Shown: piece after piece, positions 45,004 through 54,600 of the stretch
How positions within the stretch are numbered: position 1 is the first letter of the stretch
Layout: each line of letters starts with the position of its first letter
Notes under the pieces: generated by a model
Database searches by the model: none
What the model was told of the DNA's origin: nothing
The model's input: the letters and a program-made list of their open reading frames with translations, nothing else
Translations under genes and position numbers: made by a program
Source of the DNA: Marinihelvus fidelis
GTDB taxonomy: Bacteria > Pseudomonadota > Gammaproteobacteria > Xanthomonadales > SZUA-36
Reading direction: 5' to 3'
DNA length: 64,000 bases
NCBI RefSeq assembly: GCF_008725655.1
Contig: NZ_VYXP01000006.1
Location: 200,024 to 264,023 of the forward strand

Positions 45004-45482
45004 CAGTCAGTTTCCGAAACGTTGCCCGCACGGGTGGCCGCGGGGCTGGTCAGCCAGTTTTCCAGAATGATACCCGCGGCGACGGCGTCGAGCATGGCGG
45101 CATCGCGCCGGCGGGCCCTGCCGTCGGCCCGGCGGGCGGCAAAACCGGCTTCCGCGGCCTGGGACGTCAGTCGCTCATCGCAGTAAAACACGGGTTTGCC
45201 GGCCCGCTCACCCAGGGCTGCGCCAAAGGCGCGCGCGGCCTTCGACATGTCCGTGTCGTCGCCTTCAATTCCCAGCGGCAGGCCAACGACCAGCCCGGCC
45301 GGACGCCATTCTTTCAGCAGCTTGTCGATGGCGGCCCAGTCGGGCGCGTCGGTGTGCCGGACAACGGCCAGCGGGCTGGCGGTACGGGTCATGGTCTGGC
45401 CCACGGCCACGCCAATGCGGCGGAAACCGAAATCAAACCCGAGCAGGGTGCCCTGTGGCGGCGCCTCGCCGGTTTCAGGCAT
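45003..45482 (-). CDS. ruvX: Holliday junction resolvase RuvX (YqgF)
   Basis: This 159-residue RNase H-like protein has LLGFDFGFRRIGVAVG with the first acidic residue, VVGLPLGIEGDDTDMSKAARAF, VFYCDERLTS and the C-terminal DAVAAGIILENWL. YqgF proteins act in 16S rRNA 5' processing or junction resolution. I chose ATG 45482, which overlaps the yqgE 3' end by 8 bp; the frame to 45695 is a shadow. Confidence 0.92.
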   Translation of the reverse strand: MPETGEAPPQGTLLGFDFGFRRIGVAVGQTMTRTASPLAVVRHTDAPDWAAIDKLLKEWRPAGLVVGLPLGIEGDDTDMSKAARAFGAALGERAGKPVFYCDERLTSQAAEAGFAARRADGRARRRDAAMLDAVAAGIILENWLTSPAATRAGNVSETD

Positions 45483-46050
45483 GTCCGCCGACGTCGTGAA
45501 GATGGGAGATGTCCACGCCCAGGTTACCCACCGCCTTGCCCCATCGCTCCGGCAACGGCGCGTCGAAGACGATGGCGCTGTCGACCGGCACGGACAGCCA
45601 GGCGTTTTCGCGCATCTCGGTTTCCAGCTGGCCGTCGGCCCAGCCGGCGTAACCCAGTGCCAGCACGTACCGCTCCGGCCCTTCGCCTTCGGCAATGGCC
45701 GCCAGCACGTCGCGTGACGTGGTCACCATGATGTCGTCATTGATTAGCATGCTGGATTCATAACCATCAACTGGCGTGTGCAGGACGAAGCCGCGGTCCC
45801 GGTGCACCGGGCCGCCTTCCAGCACGATGCGCCCACGCACCTGGTCGTCCTCGCAGTCCAGCTTCATCTGCTCAAACACTTCGCCCAGGTTGAAGCCCGA
45901 CTCGCGGTTGACGGTAATGCCGATCGCGCCCTCGCTGTTGTGCTGGCAGACCAGGGTCACGGTGCGGGTGAAATGGGGATCCTCAAGACCGGGCATCGCG
46001 ATCAGCATCTGCTGGTCGAGATACCCCTTGGTGGCGTCGATGTCGCTCAT
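45475..46050 (-). CDS. yqgE: YqgE/AlgH family protein
   Basis: This 191-residue protein starts YLDQQMLIAMPGLEDPHFTRTVTLVCQHNSEGAIGITVNR, the family signature. It then has GGPVHRDRGFVLH and ALGYAGWADGQLE. Biochemical role unclear; it is nearly always next to ruvX. GAGGG before ATG 46050 is the ribosome site. Confidence 0.94.
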   Translation of the reverse strand: MSDIDATKGYLDQQMLIAMPGLEDPHFTRTVTLVCQHNSEGAIGITVNRESGFNLGEVFEQMKLDCEDDQVRGRIVLEGGPVHRDRGFVLHTPVDGYESSMLINDDIMVTTSRDVLAAIAEGEGPERYVLALGYAGWADGQLETEMRENAWLSVPVDSAIVFDAPLPERWGKAVGNLGVDISHLHDVGGHA

Positions 46051-46090
46051 ATCCCTCTATATCGGGCGCGCAGCGCGCGGGTTCAAGTTC

Positions 46091-46951
46091 CTATTCGAAG
46101 CGGTGACCGGCGGAGAAACGCCAGGTCCGGGTAATGTGCAGCACGTCCACCTTGGCGGCGATGTCCGCCGGCAGCGGTGAGAAAGGCGCGGCCAGCCGGA
46201 CGATCCGCTCGGCCGCACGGTCCAATTCGGGTATGCCGGAACTGCGCTGCACGCTGATGCTCTCGACCCCGCCGGCGGAATCAATGCCTACGGTCATCAG
46301 CAGGTCACCGGCAATGCCGCGCTGCTTCAGCTCGGTGGGGTAGTTCAGGTTGCCGACCCGTTCCACCTTGGCCACCCAGGCCGCCATGTAGGTTGCAAAC
46401 TCGTATTCACGCGTGTTGGCGGAAATGAAGCGCCTACGTGGCAGCTTGGACTGCCACTCGGTGTCGCGATCATGCTCGGGCTGCATCTGCGCCACCTGCA
46501 TGCTTTGCTGCATCAGCTCGGCGGCGCTGGGCATCACCGGCAAGGGCTGCTCGATATCAGTAATCTGCTGCGCCGGTCGCGCGTCGGGGGTTTCGGCGGT
46601 CACGGTTTCGCGCGACTCGGGCGATTCCTCCGGCACGACCTCTTCGCTGCTGACCGGCATCATGCCCTCGTCCACGCTGGGGATGTCGGGGCTGATCTCC
46701 TGCGACGGCTTTTCTGCCTCCTCGGACTCACCGCCACCCAGCTGCGATACCTGCGCCAGGAACTCCGCCTCGTCGGGCGCGGTTTCGCTGCGCCAGTTCA
46801 CCAGCACCACGTCGAGGGTCTCGGCGGCCTTGCGCAACGGGTTGATGTCGAGAACGAAACTCACACCCAGCAGCACCAGCGCGTGTATGCCCAGCGCCAG
46901 TGCAAAGGCGATGGAAAAGCGGTCGTTGAACAGGTTTCCGGTCACAGCCAT
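46091..46951 (-). CDS. tonB: TonB-like energy transducer
   Basis: This 286-residue protein has an N-terminal TM (FSIAFALALGIHALVLLGVSF) with the His residue typical of TonB anchors and a long acidic Pro/Glu-rich periplasmic spacer (about 70-170). The C-terminal TonB domain includes NLNYPTELKQRGIAGDLLMTVGIDSAGGVESISV. It powers outer-membrane receptors with ExbB/ExbD, which lie outside the window. It lies between gshB and yqgE, the conserved arrangement in this group. Confidence 0.9.
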   Translation of the reverse strand: MAVTGNLFNDRFSIAFALALGIHALVLLGVSFVLDINPLRKAAETLDVVLVNWRSETAPDEAEFLAQVSQLGGGESEEAEKPSQEISPDIPSVDEGMMPVSSEEVVPEESPESRETVTAETPDARPAQQITDIEQPLPVMPSAAELMQQSMQVAQMQPEHDRDTEWQSKLPRRRFISANTREYEFATYMAAWVAKVERVGNLNYPTELKQRGIAGDLLMTVGIDSAGGVESISVQRSSGIPELDRAAERIVRLAAPFSPLPADIAAKVDVLHITRTWRFSAGHRFE

Positions 46952-46956
46952 CGGCC

Positions 46957-47949
46957 TCAGGCCGCCGCCTCCCGCGCGGCCAGCCGCGACTCGATGGCGT
47001 CGAACAGCTGGCCGGCGATATTCAGGCCGTGCGCCGCGTCGAGTTCACGGATACAGGTGGGGCTGGTGACATTGATCTCGGTGAGCCAGTCGCCGATCAC
47101 GTCCAGCCCGGCAAACAGGATGCCCCGCGCTTTCAGCTCTGGCGCCACCTGCGCGGTAATCCAGCGGTCACGGTCACTGAGCGGCACCGGCTTGCCGGTT
47201 CCGCCCTTGGCCAGGTTGCCGCGGAAGTCACCGGCGCCGGGAATCCGCGCCAGCGCGTAGGGCACCGGCTCGCCATCAACGACCAGGATGCGCTTGTCCC
47301 CCTTGTCGATCTCCGGGATGTAGGCCTGCGCCATCACCTGCTCGCGGTCGTGATCCGTGATCGCCTCCAGGATGACCTTCAGGTTCGGGTCACCGGGGTT
47401 GAGCTGGAAGATGGATTCGCCGCCCATGCCATCCAGTGGCTTCACCACCGAGCGGCCGGTGGCCTCGACAAAGGCCTGGATACGCTTCGACTCGCGGGTG
47501 ATCAGGAAGGGCACACAGCATTGCGGAAAATGTGTGATGAAATATTTCTCGTTGGCATCGCGCAGGGCATTGGGACGATTCACCACCAGCACACCCGCGG
47601 CCTCGGCCAGGTCCAGCGCGTAGGTCTGGTAGACATAGTCCATGTTAAACGGCGGGTCGCGGCGCATCAGCACGGTGTCCAGCCCGTCCAGCGGTGCGTC
47701 GACCGCGTCACCCAGCGTGAACCAGTCGTCCTGGTTGTCGCGTACGGCCAGCGGCCGCATCGCCGCGTGCGCGCGGCCATCGGCCACGTAAAGGGCACCG
47801 GGCTCCATGTACTGGAGTTCATGCCCGCGGCGCTGTGCTTCGAGCAGCATCGCGAACGTCGAGTCCTTGTAGGTTTTGATCCCGGCGATGGGGTCCATGA
47901 CGACCCCGACCCGGATTTTGCCGGCCGTCCCGGCAGCTGTTTCGGTCAT
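46957..47949 (-). CDS. gshB: Glutathione synthetase
   Basis: This 330-residue ATP-grasp enzyme starts RVGVVMDPIAGIKTYKDSTFAMLLEAQ. It has VLMRRDPPFNMDYVYQTYALDLAE, the KPLDGMGGESIFQL ATP loop and NVTSPTCIRELD at the metal site. It ligates glycine to gamma-glutamylcysteine. GGGAGCGAG precedes the ATG. It is the first gene of gshB-tonB-yqgE-ruvX-pyrB and is divergent from pilG. Confidence 0.97.
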   Translation of the reverse strand: MTETAAGTAGKIRVGVVMDPIAGIKTYKDSTFAMLLEAQRRGHELQYMEPGALYVADGRAHAAMRPLAVRDNQDDWFTLGDAVDAPLDGLDTVLMRRDPPFNMDYVYQTYALDLAEAAGVLVVNRPNALRDANEKYFITHFPQCCVPFLITRESKRIQAFVEATGRSVVKPLDGMGGESIFQLNPGDPNLKVILEAITDHDREQVMAQAYIPEIDKGDKRILVVDGEPVPYALARIPGAGDFRGNLAKGGTGKPVPLSDRDRWITAQVAPELKARGILFAGLDVIGDWLTEINVTSPTCIRELDAAHGLNIAGQLFDAIESRLAAREAAA

Positions 47950-48063
47950 GTCTCGCTCCCTGCGATTGCGACCTCATTATCCGCCGCGACAGGCCACGCT
48001 GCCAACCACCCAGATGCCATTCCGGGGTTTTCCCCATGGGGTCAATTAGCTATACAACATTTC

Positions 48064-48188
48064 TTGCAAACTGCCGCAGGCTGGAATACTGTAAATTTCG
48101 GGAGTAGACTTAGTGGTCCCCGGGTTCGTGCAGCGGATACTGCCAATCCGGGATAGGGGACACTAAATGGGGGAGATCGTGCAGCGGA
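48064..48188 (+). promoter_or_regulatory. Upstream region of pilG: weak promoter, inverted repeat and direct repeat
   Basis: TTGCAA (48064-48069) and TACTGT (48087-48092) with a 17-bp spacer form a modest promoter. Downstream lies an imperfect inverted repeat, TTAGTGGTCCCC (48110-48121) against GGGGACACTAA (48156-48166). The 11-mer CGTGCAGCGGA is repeated at 48127-48137 and 48178-48188. The roles are unknown. Confidence 0.35.
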
Positions 48189-48221
48189 AAAGCGCGAGCA
48201 ACCAACAACAGGGAAGAAGAC

Positions 48222-48647
48222 ATGAACATGGAAAGCGTTCAGGTGGCTGATCACATGGCCACTGAAGAAGTCGCACCACGGCGAGAGATCTGCATTCTCT
48301 TCGTCGATGATAGTGCCACCATCCGGCGCTCTGCCGAGACCATGCTGGCCAACGAGGCCTGCCGCGTCGTCACGGCGGAAAACGGTTTTGAAGCCCTCTC
48401 GAAGATCACCCGGCATCGCCCGGACCTGATTTTCGTGGACATCATGATGCCGCGACTCGATGGCTACCAGACCACGGCCATCATCAAGAACAACGCCGAA
48501 TTCCGCAACACGCCGGTCATCATGCTGACCAGCAAGGACGGCCTGTTCGACAAGGCGCGCGGCCGGGTAGTGGGCTCTGATCTCTACCTGACCAAGCCGT
48601 TCACGCGGGAAGAACTGCTTTCCGCCGTGGAACAGCACGCGGGCTGA
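48222..48647 (+). CDS. pilG: Twitching motility response regulator PilG
   Basis: This 141-residue single REC domain has the acidic pair in LFVDDSATIR, the phospho-acceptor Asp in DLIFVDIMMPRLDGY, the Thr in MLTSKDG and the Lys in LTKPFTREEL. PilG receives phosphate from the ChpA kinase and promotes pilus extension. It is the first gene of the Pil-Chp cluster. The separate pilH regulator that normally follows is missing here. Confidence 0.93.
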   Translation: MNMESVQVADHMATEEVAPRREICILFVDDSATIRRSAETMLANEACRVVTAENGFEALSKITRHRPDLIFVDIMMPRLDGYQTTAIIKNNAEFRNTPVIMLTSKDGLFDKARGRVVGSDLYLTKPFTREELLSAVEQHAG

Positions 48648-48706
48648 CAACGCGACTGGCGGCCACCAATGCCGCCGGACAGGTTACACGCGCACCCGGG
48701 GATCCA

Positions 48707-49252
48707 ATGATGAGCACGGTCAACGCCTCATTCGCCAAGTTACTCGAATACGAGCTTCGGGCCCGTGGTGCCGCGCATGGCGACGAAGACGGCGGCCCCG
48801 CCAAGGGCGACTGGGCCGGCCTGGCCTTCCGAGTGGGCGGTGCGCAGATGGTCTGCGGCATGGAACGCGTATCCGAATCATTGCCCTTGCCACAGGTGAC
48901 CCGCGTGCCCGGCACCAAGCCTTTCATTCTTGGGCTGGCCAACGTCCGCGGCGACCTGGTGACCATTGTGGACCTGGGTTGCTACCTCAGTGGCCAGCGC
49001 ACCCGCACGTCACCGGCCACACGGGTGCTGTCGTCCACGCTGCGTGGCCGCGCCGTCGGGCTGGTGGTGGACGAAGTCTTCGGCCAGCGCAACTTCCTCG
49101 ACAACGACGCCGACCCAGCGGATGTTCCGGACAGTTCTCCCCTGCATGGCCTGGTCAGGCGCGCGCATCGCGCGGGATCGGAGTCATGGCAGGAACTGGA
49201 CCTGGACACCCTGTTCCGTAACCCGGACTTTCTCGACGGGGCCGCGGCATGA
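48707..49252 (+). CDS. pilI: CheW-like coupling protein PilI
   Basis: This 181-residue CheW domain has GLAFRVGGAQMVCGMERVSE, LPQVTRVPGTKPFILGLANVRGDLVTIVDL and GRAVGLVVDEVFGQRNF. It couples the PilJ receptor to the ChpA kinase. The reading starts at ATG 48707 (or 48710). Its end overlaps the pilJ start by 4 bp. Confidence 0.92.
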   Translation: MMSTVNASFAKLLEYELRARGAAHGDEDGGPAKGDWAGLAFRVGGAQMVCGMERVSESLPLPQVTRVPGTKPFILGLANVRGDLVTIVDLGCYLSGQRTRTSPATRVLSSTLRGRAVGLVVDEVFGQRNFLDNDADPADVPDSSPLHGLVRRAHRAGSESWQELDLDTLFRNPDFLDGAAA

Positions 49253-51678
49253 AGACGCTCGGACAGGCCCAGGTCGCCGCCTCGGCTCGCAGCCGCGGTT
49301 TCGGTTCGCCGAAACTGGTCATCGCGCTGGCGGTGCTCACCGTGCTGGCCGGCATCGCGGTAGGTGTTTCGACCACCCTGCTGATGAAAAACGCGGGCCA
49401 CGAGCGCACCTGGACACGGCTCGCGACCGAAGTCCAGGTGGGTTCACAGAAACTCTCCAAGGCGGCCGCCGAGGCCGCCCTGGGCAATATCGATGCCATT
49501 GGCGAACTCGAGTCGACGTACGAGAAACTCGATCGCAACATGCAGGCCCTGCGCATCGGTTCCCCGGCCGGCAGCCTGCCGCCGACACCGGAAGAGGTCG
49601 GCACCGAGATGCGGGCCCTGAACAGCACCTGGACCCGGGTCAGCGACAACGCCTACGAAATCATCAACGCCGAGACCACCGTCAACGAACTGGCCTTGGC
49701 CGGCGCCAGCGTCTACAGCGCCATCCCGCAGATCCAGGCGGACACCGACCGCATGGTCCGGGAACTGGTCGAAAGCGGCGCCCCCAACCAGCAGGTCTTT
49801 GCCGGCAGCCGGCAACTGGTGCTGGCCGACCGCATGCAGCGCCGTGTCAGCCAGATCCTCCGTAACGGTGCCGACGCGGCCGGTGCGGCCGAAGAACTGC
49901 GCGCCGAGATGGGCGTATTCGCCCAGGTCCAGCGCGCCCTGCAATCCGGTAACCAGCGCATGGGCATTACCCCGGTGCGCAACCAGCAGGCGCTGGCCTC
50001 GCTGAGCCGCGTGCGCCAGGCCTTTGACGTCATGGAGCCGCAGCTCGAAGCCATCCTGGGCGCCTCGGAACGACTGCGCTCGGTGCGGCTCGCGGCCGAT
50101 CACATTTTCCTCGACAGCGAGGCGGTCTACCGCCAGGCCGGCGACCTGTCACAGGCCGTCGCCGCGCTGCCGCGCACGCGGGCCTGGCCCTCGGCGCAGC
50201 TGAACACCGCCGCGCTGGTGGCGCTGATCGTGCTGGCCATTGCCCTGGTCGGCGCGGTGTTGCTGAACGCGACGCGCAAGGCGGACACGGCCACGCAGTC
50301 CAACCGCCGCACCCAGGAGGCCATCATCCGCCTGCTGGACGAACTCGGCGCACTGGCCGAAGGCGACCTGACGACACGGGCCACGGTGACCGACGAGATC
50401 ACCGGCGCCATCGCCGACGCGGTCAACTTCGCCATCGAGCGCCTGCGTGAACTGGTCATCGGCATCAACCAGACTGCCTCGGAGGTCGCCGAGTCGGCCG
50501 AGTCCACGCGCACGACGACCTCGCGCCTGGCCGAGTCCGCCAATGAACAGGCCGGCCAGGTCGGCCGCGCCACCGAGAAAATCCAGGACATGTCATCGGC
50601 CTTCAACACGATGGCGAAGCGCTCGCTGGAGTCCAGCGAAACCGCGCTGAACTCGGTCACCATCGCCCATACCGGCGCCGGCAAGGTGCGCAAGACCATA
50701 TCCGGCATGGACACGATCCGTGACCAGATCCAGGAAACATCCAAGCGCATCAAGCGCCTTGGCGAGTCCACCCAGGAGATCGGCGACATCGTCAGCCTGA
50801 TCAAGGACATTGCCGAGCAGACCAACGTGCTGGCGCTGAATGCCGCCATCCAGGCGGCATCGGCCGGCGGCTCCGGCCAGGGCTTCGGCGTGGTGGCCGA
50901 CGAGGTCCAGCAGCTGGCCGAAAGCGCCACCAACGCAACTCGCCGGATTACCGGCCTGGTCCAGACCATCCAGGCGGATACCGCCGAAGCGGTTCGCTCG
51001 ATGGAAGAAACGACCAGCGAGGTGGTTAACGGCGCACGCCTGGCCCAGGACGCCGGCGCCGCGCTGTCACAGATCGAACTGGCCTCGACCGAGCTGTCGG
51101 CGCTGATCGAGGACATCGCCCGCGAGGCCGAGGCCCATTCCGGCCAGGCGCAGCGCATCTCCGAACTGATGGACGGCATCCGCGACGTGTCGGTGAAGAC
51201 CTCCAAGGGCACGACGCTCACCGCTGATGCCGTATCCGACCTGGCCGACCGGGTCATGCAACTGCAGGCCAGTGTGTCCGACTTCAAGCTGCCGGAAACG
51301 GCCAGCGAGAAACCGGCAGCCACGGCGACCCCGGCCCTGGCGCCGCCGCCCGATGCCAAGGCCAGCGCGGAGCCGGACCCGGACGTTCTTGAGTACGATC
51401 CGCCGCCGAAACCGGCAGCGGCCGACAAGCCCGCCGTCGACAAGGCGGCCACCAACAAGCCGAACGTCGACAAGGCTGCGTTCCTGGACAACGCCGAGCA
51501 CGCCGCCGCAGACGAACCGCCACCGTCGCTGGTCCCCCAGAAGCCGGAGAAGGCCACCAGCCCTGACGCCGCACCGGTTGTTGAGGCACCGGACTGGGAC
51601 GTGGTCGAATACGACTCTGACTCTGACAACGACGGCGCTGAAGACAAGGCCGACGAATCACGCAGGGAGTCCGCCTGA
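49249..51678 (+). CDS. pilJ: Twitching motility methyl-accepting chemoreceptor PilJ
   Basis: The 809 residues include TM1 (about 24-45), a periplasmic PilJ sensor region to about 320, TM2 (about 323-343), a HAMP region, and a signalling domain. The hairpin tip of that domain is DIAEQTNVLALNAAIQAAS. PilJ in P. aeruginosa is 682 aa. This one has an extra 120-residue acidic, Pro/Ala-rich tail after about residue 690, holding two related motifs (DVLEYDPP and DVVEYDSD). The tail could bind a partner or tether an enzyme. It is coupled to chpA by a 1-bp overlap. Confidence 0.93.
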   Translation: MKTLGQAQVAASARSRGFGSPKLVIALAVLTVLAGIAVGVSTTLLMKNAGHERTWTRLATEVQVGSQKLSKAAAEAALGNIDAIGELESTYEKLDRNMQALRIGSPAGSLPPTPEEVGTEMRALNSTWTRVSDNAYEIINAETTVNELALAGASVYSAIPQIQADTDRMVRELVESGAPNQQVFAGSRQLVLADRMQRRVSQILRNGADAAGAAEELRAEMGVFAQVQRALQSGNQRMGITPVRNQQALASLSRVRQAFDVMEPQLEAILGASERLRSVRLAADHIFLDSEAVYRQAGDLSQAVAALPRTRAWPSAQLNTAALVALIVLAIALVGAVLLNATRKADTATQSNRRTQEAIIRLLDELGALAEGDLTTRATVTDEITGAIADAVNFAIERLRELVIGINQTASEVAESAESTRTTTSRLAESANEQAGQVGRATEKIQDMSSAFNTMAKRSLESSETALNSVTIAHTGAGKVRKTISGMDTIRDQIQETSKRIKRLGESTQEIGDIVSLIKDIAEQTNVLALNAAIQAASAGGSGQGFGVVADEVQQLAESATNATRRITGLVQTIQADTAEAVRSMEETTSEVVNGARLAQDAGAALSQIELASTELSALIEDIAREAEAHSGQAQRISELMDGIRDVSVKTSKGTTLTADAVSDLADRVMQLQASVSDFKLPETASEKPAATATPALAPPPDAKASAEPDPDVLEYDPPPKPAAADKPAVDKAATNKPNVDKAAFLDNAEHAAADEPPPSLVPQKPEKATSPDAAPVVEAPDWDVVEYDSDSDNDGAEDKADESRRESA

Positions 51679-54600
51679 TGCGCGCGCGCTCACTGACACC
51701 CACGGCCCTGGGCTGGATCCGGGACGACCTGGACCGGCTGCTGGAAACCACCCGCCGGCAGGCCGAGACCATCGCCGGTAACCCACGCTCCGGCCCGGTG
51801 GTCTATGAAGGCGCCATCGACAGCGTCGAGCGGCTGGGGGAAATATTCCAGACCCTGGGCATCGACGGCGCCCGCCAGGTGACGCGGGCAATGAACAACC
51901 TGCTGCAGACTGCCGTCAGCGAAGAGGGCCGCTCCGGCCAGGGCGCCGGCGAGCACCTGCTTGATGCCATGGTCGTGCTGCCCGCCTACCTGGACCGCCT
52001 GCAGGCCGGCCATTCCGACCTGCCCATCCTGGTGCTGCCGCTGATCAACCGCCTGCGCCAGGCCCATGGCGAAGAGCCGTTATCCGAGGGCACGGTGTTC
52101 ACACCGCTGCTCGACGTCGAGTTGCCGGAACTGGACTACGTGCAGAAGCCCGGCTTCGACGAACCCTTCGAGTACCTGACGGGCCGCCTGCATCGCCAGA
52201 CCGAAACCGCCCTGTCGGAGTGGGAGCAATCCCCTGAACAGGAAGAACTGCTGACCGCGATCCAGGGCATCTTTGAAACCCTGCGCCACCGCGTCGACCG
52301 TTATGACCTGAAGCGGCTCTGGTGGGTCGCCACCGAAATCATCGGCGGCCTGGCGGACGGTCACGTCGACAATGATTCCCAGCTGCGTGGCCTGCTGAAC
52401 CGGCTCAGCCTGCTGGTCAAGGTCATGTCCGAAAAGGGCGAGGACGGCATCGACGCCGATACCTCGACATCAGTCACCCAGGCGCTGCTGTTCCATGTCG
52501 GCAAGGCGAAACCGGGGCACGCCGGTATCGACCTGGTACGCGAGCGATTCAAGCTCGACGAACTGGCGCCGGACGAGGCGTCCATGCTGCAGGCCCAGGG
52601 TACGATCTCGGGACGCGACCGCGACATGTACCGTTCCCTGAGCGCCGCGGTCGAAGACGAACTGGTGATGGTCAAGGACGCGCTGGACCTGGAGCTACGC
52701 ACCGGCCAGGTCGACCCCGACCGCCGGCGCCAGAGCCTGGAAGCGCTGAACCGCCTGGCCGACACCCTGGCCATGCTCGGCCATTCGGAAGCCGGCGAAG
52801 CCCTGGCACAGCTGGTGCCCGCATTCGAGGCCTCGGCCAGCGCCGGGCGCGAAGCGCGGGACGCAACGCTGATCAGCCTTGCCGAACAGCTCCTGCTGGT
52901 GGAGTCCTCCATGCAGGAACAGATCGAGACCCTGGGCGCGCCGGTCAACGGCCATGCCCAGGCGTCGTTCATTGCGCTGTCCGCGCACGAGCAGCGGCGT
53001 ATCAAGTGCCAGCTGCTCGACCAGTGTGTCGCCAGCACCCAGCTATCGCAGGACGCGATCCGCAGGCTGCTTGATGGCGACCGGACTGCCGATGCCATTG
53101 AGCCCCTGGAACAGGTGACCGGCGCACTCCGCCTGGCGCAGGAGGGCGTTGCCGCCGAACATACGGGCAAGTTGCGCAGTGCCGTGGACAGCCTGTTCAA
53201 CAACCTGCACAACGACTCACCCAGCGAAGGCACACGGCTCGAGAACATGGCCGACGCCATGGCGGCGCTGGAGCTGTACCTGGCCGCGAGCCGCGACCTG
53301 CAGCAGGACGCCGACCGCTTCCTGGCGGTGCTGAAGGCGCGCCTGGAAGCGATCAACGGCGATGAGCCGCAGCCCGCCGAAACCAGCGCCCCCGTCATCA
53401 ACGTGGCCGACTTCAAGCCCGCCGAGCCGCCGCCGGAACCGGACCACGAAGCGCCCGAGACCACGATTGAAGCCGCCCACTTCGACCAGCCTGACGAAAC
53501 GGCACATGACCGCGAGCCGCCAGCTGTCGAATCGCCGGTCGAAACGGCCGCGGACGCCCCAACAGAACGTGACGCGTCGCCCGCCCCGGTGGCCCAGGAC
53601 ACCGTGGCCCATGACGACGCCCTGCCGCCGGCCATTGACCCGGAACTTCGGGATATCTTCCTGGAAGAGTACGAAACCGTCCTGGAAACCCTGCAGCAGA
53701 ACATCCCGGACTGGATGGCCGAGCTCGAAAACGCCAAGCCGTTGACCGAAATCCGCCGCGCCTTCCATACACTGAAAGGCAGCGGCCGCATGGTAGGCGC
53801 CGAGGAAGTCGGCGACTTCGCCTGGCAGATCGAGGACATGCTCAACGCGTTACTCGAGGGCCGGGTCAGCAATTTCGCCGACATCTCGATGATGGTGCGC
53901 CTGGCGCAGGCCTCGTTGCCGGCATTGCGCCAGCGCATGCTGCAACAGGCCACCGGCCTGAAGCGCGATGTCATTCGCCTGGTGGGTGAGAGCGCGCAGG
54001 GCCTGGGCCAGGGCGCCGATGCCGACTGGGCCGCGCTCAGCCGCCATTTGCCGGCTTACCTGGCGACCCTGCTGCCCGGTGGTTTCGACCCGGAAGCCGA
54101 AGCCGCCCCTGCCCGGCCAGAAGCTGGCGACCAGGGTCACGCACTGCGCGACGAACTGGCGGGGCACCTGCGTTTTATCCAGTCCTACCTCGAATCACTG
54201 TCGCGCGACCGCAGCGCCCGGGCCGATGACGAACAGCAGCAGGCCGCCGGCGCCATCGCCGACCTGCTTGCCCGCCACCCCGAAGGCCGCGACGCCGACA
54301 TCGCCCGCGCACTCGCCGACCTGGTCGGCGCGCAGGCGTCCAGCGGCACGGAGTTCGCCCCGGACACCCTGTTCACGTTGGTCAGCGCCGTCGGGCAGTT
54401 GCAGAACCGGCTCGAGCGCCTCGAGGGCTTCGGTGACGATATCGACACCGACACCCAGGACGACGTCGTCCGCCAGTTGCAGCAGCTGGTACCGCAGTTC
54501 TCGCATGGCCAGGCGCCGGAAGAGAACCGCGGCTTCGACCCCGGCCGGTCCGTATTCGCCGGCGGCCCGGGCGACGACAGCATCGACTTCAACCCGCCCG

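Noticed and set aside
50127-51647. 506-residue minus-strand open frame, very Ser-rich
   Set aside because: It is antisense to pilJ, with composition typical of a shadow frame of Ala/Gly/Asp-rich coding DNA.
52361-53974. 537-residue minus-strand open frame
   Set aside because: It is antisense to chpA; Ser/Arg-rich without any domain.
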